A stretch of 64,000 nt of DNA from Bacillus sp. AFS055030 (GCF_002574545.1 NZ_NUGT01000077.1:88777-152776), one strand, 5' to 3'. Positions 29,572 through 38,707 are shown, counted from the stretch's first letter. Program-made: numbers and translations. Notes: generated from the sequence alone by a model not told the origin.

Positions 29572-29838
29572 CAAACAGTGAACGAAAAAGCAGTAGTTTG
29601 GTTGGAAGTAGTCCAGAGAGCGAGTGGTTGGTGAAAACTCGTCTACACAATCAAATGAATTACATTTCGGGAGTTTTCTTTTCGAAGTTAGTTGGACTAA
29701 TGGAGGGAAGAACGTAAATCTACGTTACAGATTCGAGTGATAAGGAATTTTACTAGTAATAGTATTGTTTCTTATAACTAGGGTGGTAACGCGATCGAGG
29801 TCGTCCCTATTTTTAATAGGGACTCCTCGATTTTTTAT
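29572..29838 (+). promoter_or_regulatory. Second tyrosine T-box riboswitch, upstream of the GNAT-NhaC operon
   Basis: Same landmarks as the tyrS leader: GTGAACG, CAGAGAGCGAG, GGTTGGTGAAAA, specifier TAC at 29661-29663 (GAATTACAT), antiterminator AGGGTGGTAACGCG (29780-29793) and a long terminator ATCGAGG..GTCCCTATT/AATAGGGAC..CTCGAT with T-run (29794-29838). It makes expression of the next two genes depend on uncharged tRNA-Tyr. Confidence 0.92.
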
Positions 29839-29865
29839 TGTCTTTTTTTGAAAGGGTGTAAAAAC

Positions 29866-30327
29866 ATGGAGATTGTTGCAACGAAAGATTACCGAATATT
29901 GGCAAAACTTAATGAGGGTGTTCAAAATTTACATGCAGAATTGTTTCCGGATTTTTTTAAGGTTCACAATCTGGATGAGATAACTGAGTTTTTTAAGAGT
30001 GTAGTTGAGAAACCGGGGCATTATTTTTTCATAGTAAAAGATATTGACGAATTGGTTGGATATGCTTGGATTGAAATAAAAAATATACCTGAAGGACCGA
30101 TTAAAAAAGCTTTTCGGCTAGGGTATATTCATCAAATAAGTATTAATGAAGAAAAAAGAAATAAAGGATACGGTTCATTCTTAATCCATAAAATTGCTTC
30201 GTTTGCTCGCGAGAATAATCTATCTAGAATTGAGCTAGATTACTGGATCGATAATAAAAATGCAAGAAGCTTTTATGAAAAACTCGGATTCGTAAAACAT
30301 CGTGAACATGTATATATGGAAATATAA
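29866..30327 (+). CDS. GNAT-family N-acetyltransferase under tyrosine T-box control
   Basis: 153 residues. Acetyl-CoA loop 'INEEKRNKGYGSFLIHKI' (R-x-x-G-x-G type) and the usual 'NKNARSFYEKLGFVKHREHVYME' end. Substrate unknown. It is the first gene after the tyrosine T-box, 18 bases before the NhaC-family transporter, so it is likely tied to tyrosine or an aromatic amine or peptide. AAAGGGTG precedes the ATG; the TTG upstream at 29848 overlaps that site. Confidence 0.82.
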   Translation: MEIVATKDYRILAKLNEGVQNLHAELFPDFFKVHNLDEITEFFKSVVEKPGHYFFIVKDIDELVGYAWIEIKNIPEGPIKKAFRLGYIHQISINEEKRNKGYGSFLIHKIASFARENNLSRIELDYWIDNKNARSFYEKLGFVKHREHVYMEI

Positions 30328-30345
30328 ATAAGGGAGAGTATTAAA

Positions 30346-31725
30346 ATGAAAAATATGGAATTAGGTGCGTTAATTGCACTGTTTACAGTTATTATGTCTA
30401 GTTGTCTAGTTGTTATGAAATCAGATCCTCAAATTCCGCTTCTTTTATGTGTTGTTTGTTTAGCGGTATTTGGATTATTTAAAGGGTTTAAATGGGAACA
30501 GATTGAAAATGGGATGAAGAAGGGGATTCAGAATGGATTGTCCCCGACATTAATTTTAATGATGATTGGCCTATTAATTGGCTCTTGGATGCTAAGTGGT
30601 ACAGTTCCTACATTATTATTTTACGGAATTTCTGTTCTTTCTGCTAAGTGGTTTGCAATCAGTGCAATTTTTATTACGATCATAGTTGCTAGTTTTACGG
30701 GTAGTACTTTCACAACAATTGCTACAGTTGGCGTAGCGTTAATGGGAATCGCTCATATTATGGGGATTCCACCAGCAATTGCAGCAGGCGCGATCATTAG
30801 TGGTGCGTGTTTTGGTGATAAGATGTCACCAATATCGGATACAACGAATTTTGTTCCAAGTATTTTAGGAATAAAGGTTAATGAACATATTCGACACATG
30901 GCATATACAACAATTCCAGCATTAATTGTGACAGTTATTTTATTCTTAATCATTGGTATGGGTCATGGAAATACAGATATGGCGCAAGTTACAGAAATGA
31001 AAAAAGCAATATCATCTAGTTTTGAAGTGAATCCTTTGTTACTAATCCCATGTTTAATTGTTTTCATTATGGCATTTAAAGGTTTTTCTACTTTACCAAC
31101 GATGTCGGCTGGTATTGTTAGTTCGTTAGTTTTAGCATTTTTTATTCAAAAGGATATTACGCTTGCAAAAGTGTTTACAACATTACAAAATGGATTCCAA
31201 ATGGATACAGGAAATGAAATGCTTAATTCGATTGTTAACCGGGGAGGATTACAATCGATGATGTGGTCTGTGTCATTAATTTTCATTGCCCTTGCTTTAG
31301 GTGGATTATTACAAGAGCTTCGAGTATTTGAGACATTAATTCAATCGCTATTTAATTTGAAACGTAAAGGAAGTATTGTGATTGCAAGTACATTATCAGC
31401 TATGGGGGTAAATCTTTTAACTGGAGAGCAATACCTTTCAATTCTACTTCCTGGGCAATTATTAAAGGATGTATTTATTAAAAAAAATATACCGCTTAAA
31501 AATTTATCACGTGCATTAGAAGATGGGGGAACCCTTTTTAATCCAATTATTCCTTGGAGTGTAAGCGGAGCGTTTTTTGCCTCCACCTTAGGAGTACCTG
31601 TTATTGATTACTTACCGTTTTCATTCGTATTATTTATTACACCATTATTCAGTATGTTAGCCGCTTTATTCGGTAAAGGACTAGAAGTTGAAAATAAAGA
31701 TGGAAGTTCAAGAAATGCCGCATAA
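30346..31725 (+). CDS. NhaC-family transporter, probable tyrosine-related uptake
   Basis: 459 residues, about eleven or twelve membrane segments, with NhaC family motifs 'TGSTFTTIATVGVALMGIA', 'ISGACFGDKMSPISDTTNFVPSILG' and 'SRALEDGGTLFNPIIPWSVSGAF'. The family is named for Na+/H+ antiport, yet members preceded by tyrosine T-boxes in other Firmicutes have been predicted to import tyrosine; the T-box here supports that reading. Na+/H+ antiport remains possible. AAGGGAGAG precedes the ATG. Confidence 0.85.
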   Translation: MKNMELGALIALFTVIMSSCLVVMKSDPQIPLLLCVVCLAVFGLFKGFKWEQIENGMKKGIQNGLSPTLILMMIGLLIGSWMLSGTVPTLLFYGISVLSAKWFAISAIFITIIVASFTGSTFTTIATVGVALMGIAHIMGIPPAIAAGAIISGACFGDKMSPISDTTNFVPSILGIKVNEHIRHMAYTTIPALIVTVILFLIIGMGHGNTDMAQVTEMKKAISSSFEVNPLLLIPCLIVFIMAFKGFSTLPTMSAGIVSSLVLAFFIQKDITLAKVFTTLQNGFQMDTGNEMLNSIVNRGGLQSMMWSVSLIFIALALGGLLQELRVFETLIQSLFNLKRKGSIVIASTLSAMGVNLLTGEQYLSILLPGQLLKDVFIKKNIPLKNLSRALEDGGTLFNPIIPWSVSGAFFASTLGVPVIDYLPFSFVLFITPLFSMLAALFGKGLEVENKDGSSRNAA

Positions 31726-31782
31726 ACAAATTGTTTCTACGTAAACTAGTTTTTGTACGAACTGGTTAATGGAGGGAAAAAA

Positions 31783-31917
31783 ATGAGTCATGCAGCAGGT
31801 GGTTCAAAGAAAAATCGTCCTAGTGATGCAAATCATGTAGATGCAAAAACGAAAGCACATCAAAAGAGACTTTCGAAGGATCAACATAATCCTATGGGCG
31901 AAAAGTATCCTAGATAA
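31783..31917 (+). CDS. 44-residue basic hydrophilic protein, spore-protein-like composition
   Basis: Sequence begins MSHAAGGSKKNRPSDANH and ends NPMGEKYPR; rich in Lys, His, Asn and Gln with no hydrophobic core. A strong GGAGGGA site sits 5 bases upstream and a clear terminator follows, so it is very likely translated. The composition recalls minor small acid-soluble spore proteins, but I cannot match it to a named family. Confidence 0.7.
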   Translation: MSHAAGGSKKNRPSDANHVDAKTKAHQKRLSKDQHNPMGEKYPR

Positions 31918-31930
31918 TAAATGTTGTATC

Positions 31931-31984
31931 AATCCCTTATACGGAAGAAAGGAAATCCATTTCTTTTGTATAGGGGATTTTTTA
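31931..31984 (+). terminator. Terminator after the 44-residue gene
   Basis: Arms AATCCCTTATAC and GTATAGGGGATT pair across a 25-base loop, then T6. Confidence 0.7.
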
Positions 31985-32106
31985 TTTGCAGTGTAACTTA
32001 AGGAATAATATTAAATATTTGTGGAATATTCCAAAATTTAGTGAACTATACATAATTATTCGATAAAATGATAGTTAAAGTAATTTTATTTAAGGGGATA
32101 AAAGTA

Positions 32107-32688
32107 ATGAGCTTTTTTAAAATAATTACATATACAATTATTATTGGGATACTAAGTTATGTATTCTGTATCGTTTTTATCGGTGTAAATAGTATTTTGC
32201 AATATCAGCATAAAGTACCTAAAGACGCCGATTATGTTATTGTGTTAGGTGCTGGTTTAAAAAAGGATAAGCCTACAAGAGCTCTACGTTATCGAATTGA
32301 AACTGCAGCTAAATATGCTAAGAATCATAAAAGTGCATTAATCATTGTCTCAGGTGGAAAAGGTAACGATGAATTGATATCGGAAGCTGAATGTATGAAA
32401 AGAGAATTGATCAAATTAGGAATTGAAGAAAGTCGAATCATTAAAGAAGATTTATCAACAAATACATACGAGAATATGAAATTCTCTAAAAAACTCATTC
32501 ATAACGATCAAGCTCAAGGAATCGTTGTTTCGAATGATTATCATTTATTTAGATCTTTAAAATTGGCTAAAAAACAAGGGTTAAATGTAGTTGGTCTACC
32601 TGCAAAAACACCAAAAGTAATCATACCGACAGCGTACTTTAGAGAATGTTTATCTATTTTAAAAGCTATTTACTATAAACAACTATAA
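32107..32688 (+). CDS. YdcF/SanA-like DUF218 membrane protein
   Basis: 193 residues. One N-terminal membrane segment (about 5-30), then the DUF218 domain: 'DADYVIVLGAGLKKDKPTRALRYRIETAAKYA', 'IIVSGGKGNDELISEAECMKREL' and 'VSNDYHLFRSLKLAKKQGL'. Family members bind nucleotides or act on envelope precursors; no defined reaction. AAGGGGAT decides for the ATG at 32107 over one at 32068. Confidence 0.82.
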   Translation: MSFFKIITYTIIIGILSYVFCIVFIGVNSILQYQHKVPKDADYVIVLGAGLKKDKPTRALRYRIETAAKYAKNHKSALIIVSGGKGNDELISEAECMKRELIKLGIEESRIIKEDLSTNTYENMKFSKKLIHNDQAQGIVVSNDYHLFRSLKLAKKQGLNVVGLPAKTPKVIIPTAYFRECLSILKAIYYKQL

Positions 32689-32822
32689 AAATGATGGGTA
32701 ATCTATCATTTTTATAAAAACTATAATATAAATTGTACCAATGTCCGTTTCATTTTTTCTGTATGAAACATTTTATATTATTATGGATTGCTTGTCCAAA
32801 TAATATGAAAGGAGTGACATTG

Positions 32823-33191
32823 ATGGCAAAATTTTTATCAACTGGCGTATTAAGAAGACATTCTAGTACTCAATTTTTAACAGTTGAAGCACTTAATGTT
32901 GACCCGGATGATGTTCGTTCTGTGAGTGTTTTAATGTTTGACTGGTCCAGTGGTTCACCAGTGATTCTTCCTATGGCTGACCCATCTACTATATCAATTG
33001 CACCAAATCAATATAGAACATTTAGATCCTTACAACTGCCAGTAAATCTATTCGCTTATGAAATAAGAATTCTCCACCCAAAAGATCGCGATGTTGTAGT
33101 AAATGTATTTGGACTTAGTGACATTGCATTTGATCCACAAGAAGGTAATAATGCAATGCAACATGACTTAGCGGTAGTGAAATTAAAATAA
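32823..33191 (+). CDS. 122-residue protein of unknown function, possible surface or spore protein
   Basis: Starts MAKFLSTGVLRRHSSTQFL after a GAAAGGAGTGA site. No signal peptide or membrane segment. Beta-rich pattern with 'VSVLMFDWSSGSPVILP' and 'YEIRILHPKDRDVVVNVFGLSD'; looks like a small beta-sandwich. I do not recognise the family. A single gene followed by its own terminator. The open frame reaches back to 32733 but that part has no ribosome binding site. Confidence 0.72.
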   Translation: MAKFLSTGVLRRHSSTQFLTVEALNVDPDDVRSVSVLMFDWSSGSPVILPMADPSTISIAPNQYRTFRSLQLPVNLFAYEIRILHPKDRDVVVNVFGLSDIAFDPQEGNNAMQHDLAVVKLK

Positions 33192-33233
33192 TAGAAAAGG
33201 TTATTTTAATACACCTCTCATTTCCGCATAAGT

Positions 33234-33266
33234 AGCCCTTCGAGTAAAGTCGAGGGCTTTTTTTTG
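33234..33266 (+). terminator. Terminator of the 122-residue gene
   Basis: AGCCCTTCGA/TCGAGGGCT stem with T8 tail. Confidence 0.78.
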
Positions 33267-33282
33267 TTGTATAAAATAATAA

Positions 33283-33314
33283 AAAAACCACAATCAAATT
33301 TGATTGTGGTTTTT
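33283..33314 (-). terminator. Terminator of rpsD
   Basis: Perfect 16-bp inverted repeat (AAAAACCACAATCAAA and its complement) with no spacer, T-runs on either strand. Confidence 0.85.
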
Positions 33315-33339
33315 CATCGCTTTCTAAGAAGCGATATGA

Positions 33340-33942
33340 TTAACGGTTGTAGAATTCAACGATAAGAGCTTCGTTGATTTCAGCTGGTAATTCAGAACGC
33401 TCTGGTAAGCGGTTGAAAGTACCTTCTAATTTGTCAGCGTTGAAAGTGATGTACTCAGGTACAAAGTTGTTAACTTCAACAGCTTCTTTTACTACAGCTA
33501 AGTTTTGTGATTTTTCACGTAAGCTGATAGTTTGGCCAACTTTCACACGGAAAGAAGGGATGTCTACACGTTTGCCATCTACTAAGATGTGACCGTGGTT
33601 AACTAATTGACGAGCAGCACGACGAGTACGAGCAAGACCCATACGGTAAACTACGTTGTCTAAACGAGTTTCTAATAAGATCATGAAGTTTTCACCATGT
33701 TTACCAGTTAATTTGCCAGCGATATCAAAAGTGCGACGGAATTGACGCTCATTAACACCGTACATGTGACGTAATTTTTGTTTTTCAGTTAATTGTAAAC
33801 CGTATTCTGATAACTTTTTACGTTGGTTAGGTCCGTGTTGACCTGGTGCATAAGGGCGTTTTTCTAATTCTTTACCTGTTCCGCTTAATGAAATGCCTAA
33901 ACGGCGAGATAATTTCCAAGTAGATCCTGTATAACGAGACAT
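33340..33942 (-). CDS. rpsD: Ribosomal protein S4
   Basis: 200 residues. Opens [26 protein letters not shown] and carries the S4 RNA-binding domain '[40 protein letters not shown]' (about 93-135). Primary 16S rRNA binder in 30S assembly, and repressor of its own gene in B. subtilis through the leader RNA. AAAGGAGGAGA precedes the ATG. Stand-alone gene as in other Bacillus. Confidence 0.97.
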   Translation of the reverse strand: MSRYTGSTWKLSRRLGISLSGTGKELEKRPYAPGQHGPNQRKKLSEYGLQLTEKQKLRHMYGVNERQFRRTFDIAGKLTGKHGENFMILLETRLDNVVYRMGLARTRRAARQLVNHGHILVDGKRVDIPSFRVKVGQTISLREKSQNLAVVKEAVEVNNFVPEYITFNADKLEGTFNRLPERSELPAEINEALIVEFYNR

Positions 33943-34131
33943 TGATTGTCTCCTCCTTTAGTTTTTATTTTGGAGTAAAATAAAAACGTTCGTGTAGCCC
34001 CAGTTTGTTTATTTTGCTTTCATGTATCCTCGCTCCAGCAGCCAGAGTTACGCGATGACACCTCTTAGAGTTAAGTAGAGGAACAAAATAAATATCAAGC
34101 CTGTGCTTACAACGCTGCGTTATTTTACACA
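33943..34131 (-). promoter_or_regulatory. Long structured leader of rpsD (probable S4-binding leader)
   Basis: About 188 transcribed bases lie between the predicted start near 34131 and the rpsD ATG. They hold GC-rich segments unlike the surrounding AT-rich gaps, among them AACGCAGCGTTGTAAGC, and near the gene a perfect 11-bp hairpin GTTTTTATTTT/AAAATAAAAAC (33961-33987) that abuts the ribosome binding site. Position and length fit the autoregulatory S4 leader known in Firmicutes; I have not verified the pseudoknot. Confidence 0.65.
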
Positions 34132-34137
34132 AATAAT

Positions 34138-34166
34138 ATTATAACTAGATAGTATAAAATAGTCAA
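34138..34166 (-). promoter_or_regulatory. Promoter of rpsD
   Basis: On the minus strand: TTGACT (34166-34161), 17-base spacer, TATAAT (34143-34138). Near-consensus sigma-A promoter. Confidence 0.85.
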
Positions 34167-34239
34167 GGACAGTTTTCTTTTGACCTTTTTATAAAAAAGA
34201 AGAAATCCACGATAGGATTCCTTTTTAAATAAAATTTTC

Positions 34240-34728
34240 TTATCTAATAGTCTCTTCAATTAAATTTACGATTGCTTGAAGATATTTTTGATCCACTTCA
34301 TCAAAACGATTGAATTCTGGACTATCGATATCTAATACTCCGATCACTTCATCGTTATGCACTAATGGAATAACAATTTCTGAATTAGATGCAGCGTCAC
34401 AAGCGATATGGCCAGGGAATTCGTGAACATTATCGATTCTTTGAACTGTTTTTGTTTGGGCAGATGTACCGCAAACTCCCTTGCCGTATGGAATACGTAC
34501 ACAAGCAGGAAGACCTACAAATGGACCTAATACTAATTCATCACGATTTCCATCTTTTAAATAAAATCCTACCCAATTTATTCGGTCCAAAAACTGATTT
34601 AATAAGGCAGATGTATTTGCTAAATTAGCAATTAGGTTGTGTTCACCATCAATTAAAGCCTTAACTTGAGCTGTTAACGTATTATATTGTTGTTCTTTCG
34701 TACCTGAATATTCGACTTTTTGAAACAT
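34240..34728 (-). CDS. ytsP: Free methionine-R-sulfoxide reductase, GAF domain (YtsP)
   Basis: 162 residues, single GAF domain. The three Cys expected of fRMsr are present at 76, 86 and 110 ('LPACVRIPYGKGVCGTSA' and 'GHIACDAASNSEIVIPL'). Repairs oxidised free methionine in the cytoplasm with thioredoxin as donor. AAAGGGGTC precedes the ATG. Lies between rpsD and refZ, as in B. subtilis. Confidence 0.9.
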   Translation of the reverse strand: MFQKVEYSGTKEQQYNTLTAQVKALIDGEHNLIANLANTSALLNQFLDRINWVGFYLKDGNRDELVLGPFVGLPACVRIPYGKGVCGTSAQTKTVQRIDNVHEFPGHIACDAASNSEIVIPLVHNDEVIGVLDIDSPEFNRFDEVDQKYLQAIVNLIEETIR

Positions 34729-34874
34729 TTGTAGACCCCTTTCCCTATTTTATGTGAAATATCATAGCATATTTCGGAAGAATACTGGTAATTTTGTCGA
34801 GCGATTTGTAGAGGAAATTATCATCATTTCGCTAATTAATAAAAGAATTGATGTAGTAAAAGAGGGTGACGAGT

Positions 34875-35522
34875 ATGGAGCAAGATAAACTTGCAACAAA
34901 GAAGAAAGTCATCGAGACAGCGCTTACGTTATTTAAAATTAATGGATATCATGGTACCTCTGTTAGAGATATTTCTAAAAAAGCAAATGTAAATATCGCG
35001 ACGATCTCATATTACTTCAAAGGTAAACAAGGTTTACTTGAACACATTATCGTAGATTTTTTAGAAGGATACGTTGAAATTTTAGATAAACATTGTTCGT
35101 CATTGTATGATAAAAACGCAAATTTAATATTAATAAACCTTGTTGACGAAGTACTTAATTATTATTTATTAAAAAAGGAATATGCTTCGATTTTTTACAG
35201 AGAGTTGACAATCGACTCTGTTTTCATTCGTGAAATTATGATGACCTATTTAGCAAGAGAACGTTATACTTTTACTAAAATTTATGATGCTATTCGTATT
35301 ACTAATCCGAAACTAACAATGCCATTTTCTGTCTTTTTCGTCCAGTTAAAATCATTCCTTTCAACACCTTACTTATTTCCGGGCTACCTAAATGAAGTAT
35401 TGTATATTCAGCAAAATGATCTGTATTTTTTTGAAAGATATAAAGAGTATGTAGAGAAGTGGATTGAATCTCTAATCGATATAGATGAGAGTCTTGTCAG
35501 TCGAATAGAACTTTCATCCTAA
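34875..35522 (+). CDS. refZ: RefZ (YttP), TetR-like forespore capture regulator
   Basis: 215 residues. TetR-type HTH (about 9-50, 'FKINGYHGTSVRDISKKANVNIATISYYFKGKQGLLEHI') and an all-helical C-terminal domain. In B. subtilis this ytsP neighbour is RefZ, which binds near-origin motifs and modulates FtsZ during sporulation. Start at the ATG after AGAGGGTGA; an in-frame GTG overlaps that site. Named by synteny and HTH similarity. Confidence 0.82.
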   Translation: MEQDKLATKKKVIETALTLFKINGYHGTSVRDISKKANVNIATISYYFKGKQGLLEHIIVDFLEGYVEILDKHCSSLYDKNANLILINLVDEVLNYYLLKKEYASIFYRELTIDSVFIREIMMTYLARERYTFTKIYDAIRITNPKLTMPFSVFFVQLKSFLSTPYLFPGYLNEVLYIQQNDLYFFERYKEYVEKWIESLIDIDESLVSRIELSS

Positions 35523-35527
35523 AAGTT

Positions 35528-35556
35528 CGCCTTTTTCAATGAAAAAGGCGTTTTTT
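35528..35556 (+). terminator. Terminator of refZ
   Basis: CGCCTTTTTC/GAAAAAGGCG perfect stem with a 3-base loop and T6. Confidence 0.88.
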
Positions 35557-35766
35557 GTTGTTTAAAAATCTGAAATTTCTACAAGCTTTTACAGTAATGA
35601 TTATAGTTTGATAAAAATATGAAAAAATTGAAAAAATTAAGCCAAAAATCAACTGTATCATGTTATTATTAACTATGACCTAAATAAAGGGTATATTATT
35701 ATTTCAAAAAATAACGTACAAATAAATAGATTCAGATAGCAGTAAAGGGGAGGTACATCAGAGAAA

Positions 35767-37467
35767 ATGACAATGACATTCTATGTAATTTTAGTCGTAA
35801 TAGCTATTGTTATCGCATTAATGATTGTAGCCTTAACAATTCGACAACGTTTATACAAAAAACTCGATGAACTTGAAGCATGGAGAATGCAGTTAATGAG
35901 CAAGCCCGTTACGGATGAACTTTCAAAGCTAAAGGGCTTAAATATGACTGGCCAAACGGAAGAGCTTTTTGATCAATGGAGAACCGATTGGGATGAACTA
36001 GTTACAACTTTTTTACCGAAAGTAACTGATTCCATCACAGAAATAGATGAAGCAATTAATAAATATCATTTCATGAAAGCTAAAGCAGGGATTACTGAAA
36101 TAGAGAATAGCCTAAGTGAAGCGGAATCAAGCATCGATAAAATTCTAAATGAGGTAAGCGACTTAGTAGGTAGTGAAGAACAAAATAATTCGGATATTGA
36201 AATGTTAAATCAAGAGTATCTTGAGCAAAGAAAGCTTTTATTAACTCATCGACATTTATATTCAATTTCTGAAACCCAGTTGGAACAAAAGATGGATGAA
36301 ATCAAACAACAAGTCCAATTATTTAATGAAACAACTGAAAAAGGAAACTATTTAGAGGCAAGAGGCTTAGTAAAAGAAATTGCTGATCAGGTTCATGTAC
36401 TTAAAGCAAATATGCAAATCATACCGGATTTATATATTGAATCTTCTACTACAATGCCCTCGCAAATACATAATTTAACTGATGGTTTAAAGCAAATGAA
36501 AGCAGAAGGATATGTGCTTGATTTTGAAACATTAGAAAATGAAACAATCGAATGTTCTAAAATATGTATCGAATGTGTTGAATTAATTAAAAAACTAGAA
36601 ATCACAGAAGCAAATGACAAGCTTGAATTTGTGAAAGCAAAAGTCGATTCAATCTATGATTTATTAGAAAAAGAAGTAGAGAGTAAATTTGTAGTTGAGA
36701 AAGAAATATGGACTTCGCAGGAAGAAATACAAAGTATTCGAGAAGATAATTTAAAAACAAAAGAAGAGACTCAATTAGTTCAGCAAATTTATGAATTAAG
36801 TGATGAAGATACTCAAGCTCAAAAAATGGTTGAAAAGCAAGTAAGTATCATTACAAAACGCTTTGAATTATTGCAGATTCGTGTAGCAGAACAAGATCTT
36901 GCATTTTCTGTAATAAGAGAAGAATTAGATTTACTAAAAAAACAAATGGAAGATGTGAAACAATCTCATTCGATGTATGTTGAGATGTTAAAAGCACTTC
37001 GAAAAGATGAATTACAAGCTCGTGATCAATTAATTGAAATGAAGCGATTAATGTTAGAGGTCAAACGTCTTGTTCAAATTTCTAATTTACCTGGTATGCC
37101 CGTAGCTTCTATGAAACAAATACAAGATGCACAAGAAAGTATGCAAATTGTTTATTTGGAATTAGAGAAAAAGCCATTAAAAATGACACATGTATCATTT
37201 TTACTAGAAAAAGCAGCAACTGCTGTACATACTTGCTATAACGATACAAAATATATGATTGAACAAGGATATTTCGTAGAAAAAGTAATACAATATGGAA
37301 ATCGCTATAGAAGTAAAAATGTACAAATGGCCATGTCAATGGATAAGGCGGAACAATTATTTAGAGAATTTCAATATAATGAAGCTCTAGAAGAAGCTGC
37401 TGTTTCAATTGAAAAAATTGAACCTGGTGCAATCGATAAATTACAAGAAATACTAAATGAACAATAG
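35767..37467 (+). CDS. ezrA: EzrA, septation ring formation regulator
   Basis: 566 residues. One N-terminal membrane segment (about 4-24), then the spectrin-like coiled coil over the whole cytoplasmic part, including the family patch 'KYHFMKAKAGITEIENSLSEAESSI' and the end 'YNEALEEAAVSIEKIEPGAIDKLQEI'. Restrains FtsZ assembly and links it to the membrane and cell-wall synthesis. GGGGAGG lies 13 bases before the ATG, a longer spacing than usual; no better start is visible. hisJ, next to ezrA in B. subtilis, is absent. Confidence 0.93.
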   Translation: MTMTFYVILVVIAIVIALMIVALTIRQRLYKKLDELEAWRMQLMSKPVTDELSKLKGLNMTGQTEELFDQWRTDWDELVTTFLPKVTDSITEIDEAINKYHFMKAKAGITEIENSLSEAESSIDKILNEVSDLVGSEEQNNSDIEMLNQEYLEQRKLLLTHRHLYSISETQLEQKMDEIKQQVQLFNETTEKGNYLEARGLVKEIADQVHVLKANMQIIPDLYIESSTTMPSQIHNLTDGLKQMKAEGYVLDFETLENETIECSKICIECVELIKKLEITEANDKLEFVKAKVDSIYDLLEKEVESKFVVEKEIWTSQEEIQSIREDNLKTKEETQLVQQIYELSDEDTQAQKMVEKQVSIITKRFELLQIRVAEQDLAFSVIREELDLLKKQMEDVKQSHSMYVEMLKALRKDELQARDQLIEMKRLMLEVKRLVQISNLPGMPVASMKQIQDAQESMQIVYLELEKKPLKMTHVSFLLEKAATAVHTCYNDTKYMIEQGYFVEKVIQYGNRYRSKNVQMAMSMDKAEQLFREFQYNEALEEAAVSIEKIEPGAIDKLQEILNEQ

Positions 37468-37475
37468 TACACACT

Positions 37476-37506
37476 ACCCCTATAGATGTAAATCTTAGGG
37501 GTTTCG
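37476..37506 (+). terminator. Weak stem-loop after ezrA
   Basis: ACCCCTA/TAGGGGT 7-bp stem with a 13-base loop and an interrupted T-tract. Marginal terminator. Confidence 0.4.
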
Positions 37507-37564
37507 TCTGTTTTCAGATATAATGAAAAATGGACTCAAGCAAGATGGAGGTACGAAAAAAAAT

Positions 37565-38707
37565 ATGATTTATTTTGATAATAGTGCAACTACTAAACCT
37601 TATAAAGAAGTATTAGACACATATATTACTGTTTCTGACCAGTTTTTTGGAAATCCTAGTTCGATTCATAAGCTAGGTGGACGCTCTGAGCAATTACTCT
37701 CAAAAGCTAGAAACCAAATTGCAGATCTTTTATCAGTTCAACCATCAGAGATTATCTTTACATCAGGTGGAACAGAGGGAAATAATTTAGCAATAAAAGG
37801 AACGGCCATGATGCATCGTTCAAGAGGGAAGCATTTAATTACGACTGAGATTGAACATCCGTCAATTTATGAAGCTTATAAACAATTAGAGGATTTAGGA
37901 TTTGAAGTTACTTACTTATCTCCAAATGAAGATGGGTTTATTTCTGTTGATGAATTAAAAAATGCCTTAAGAGATGATACGATATTAGTTTCTGTCATCC
38001 ATGTAAATAATGAAACAGGAGCAATTCAACCAATTGCCGAAATCGGGCGATTATTAACGGAATATCCAAAAGTATATTTCCATGTTGACGCTGTTCAAGG
38101 GATAGGAAAAGTACCGTTAAATATTAAACAAGCTGCAATTGATTTATTAACAATTTCAGGTCATAAATTTCATAGTGTAAAAGGAACTGGGATTTTATAT
38201 ATTAGAGATGGTGTAACATTATCATCTTTATTGACAGGTGGTTCACAAGAAAGAGAGATTCGTTCAGGAACGGAAAATCTAGCAGGAATTGTTTCGATGG
38301 CTAAAGCGTTAAGAATCACGCTGGAAAAACAAAAAACAATGGGTGATCACCTGTATAATATGAGAAATAAACTCATTTCACAATTAGAAAAGATTGACTT
38401 CGCTGTGTTGAACTCACCACGTTCAGATTTTGCTCCTCATATAATAAATATTTCATTTATAGGATTAAAGCCTGAGGTAATTGTCCATGCTCTATCAGAA
38501 GAAAATGTTTTTATTTCTACAAAATCAGCATGTTCTTCTAAAACCTTTGAAATAAGCCGCGTATTACAAAGTATGGGCAAGAGTGAAAAAGTAGCAAGTA
38601 GTGCTGTCAGAATCAGTCTTTCTTATGAAAATACAATGAGTGAAGTAGAGCAGTTTAATAAAATTATTAAAGAAGTAATTAAAAATTTATATAAAGTAAT
38701 GGGGTAA
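37565..38707 (+). CDS. nifZ: Cysteine desulfurase NifZ (IscS-like)
   Basis: 380 residues, PLP fold type I. '[17 protein letters not shown]' holds the PLP lysine, '[11 protein letters not shown]' the PLP aspartate, and '[17 protein letters not shown]' the active-site Cys loop. In B. subtilis NifZ supplies sulfur only to ThiI for 4-thiouridine in tRNA; the thiI gene follows after 4 bases. Start at 37565 matches NifZ length; an upstream ATG at 37523 overlaps a TATAAT-like element and is less likely. Confidence 0.93.
   Translation: MIYFDNSATTKPYKEVLDTYITVSDQFFGNPSSIHKLGGRSEQLLSKARNQIADLLSVQPSEIIFTSGGTEGNNLAIKGTAMMHRSRGKHLITTEIEHPSIYEAYKQLEDLGFEVTYLSPNEDGFISVDELKNALRDDTILVSVIHVNNETGAIQPIAEIGRLLTEYPKVYFHVDAVQGIGKVPLNIKQAAIDLLTISGHKFHSVKGTGILYIRDGVTLSSLLTGGSQEREIRSGTENLAGIVSMAKALRITLEKQKTMGDHLYNMRNKLISQLEKIDFAVLNSPRSDFAPHIINISFIGLKPEVIVHALSEENVFISTKSACSSKTFEISRVLQSMGKSEKVASSAVRISLSYENTMSEVEQFNKIIKEVIKNLYKVMG

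Noticed and set aside
37523-37564. ATG at 37523 as start of nifZ
   Set aside because: It overlaps a TATAAT-like element and has no ribosome binding site; the ATG at 37565 gives the usual NifZ length.
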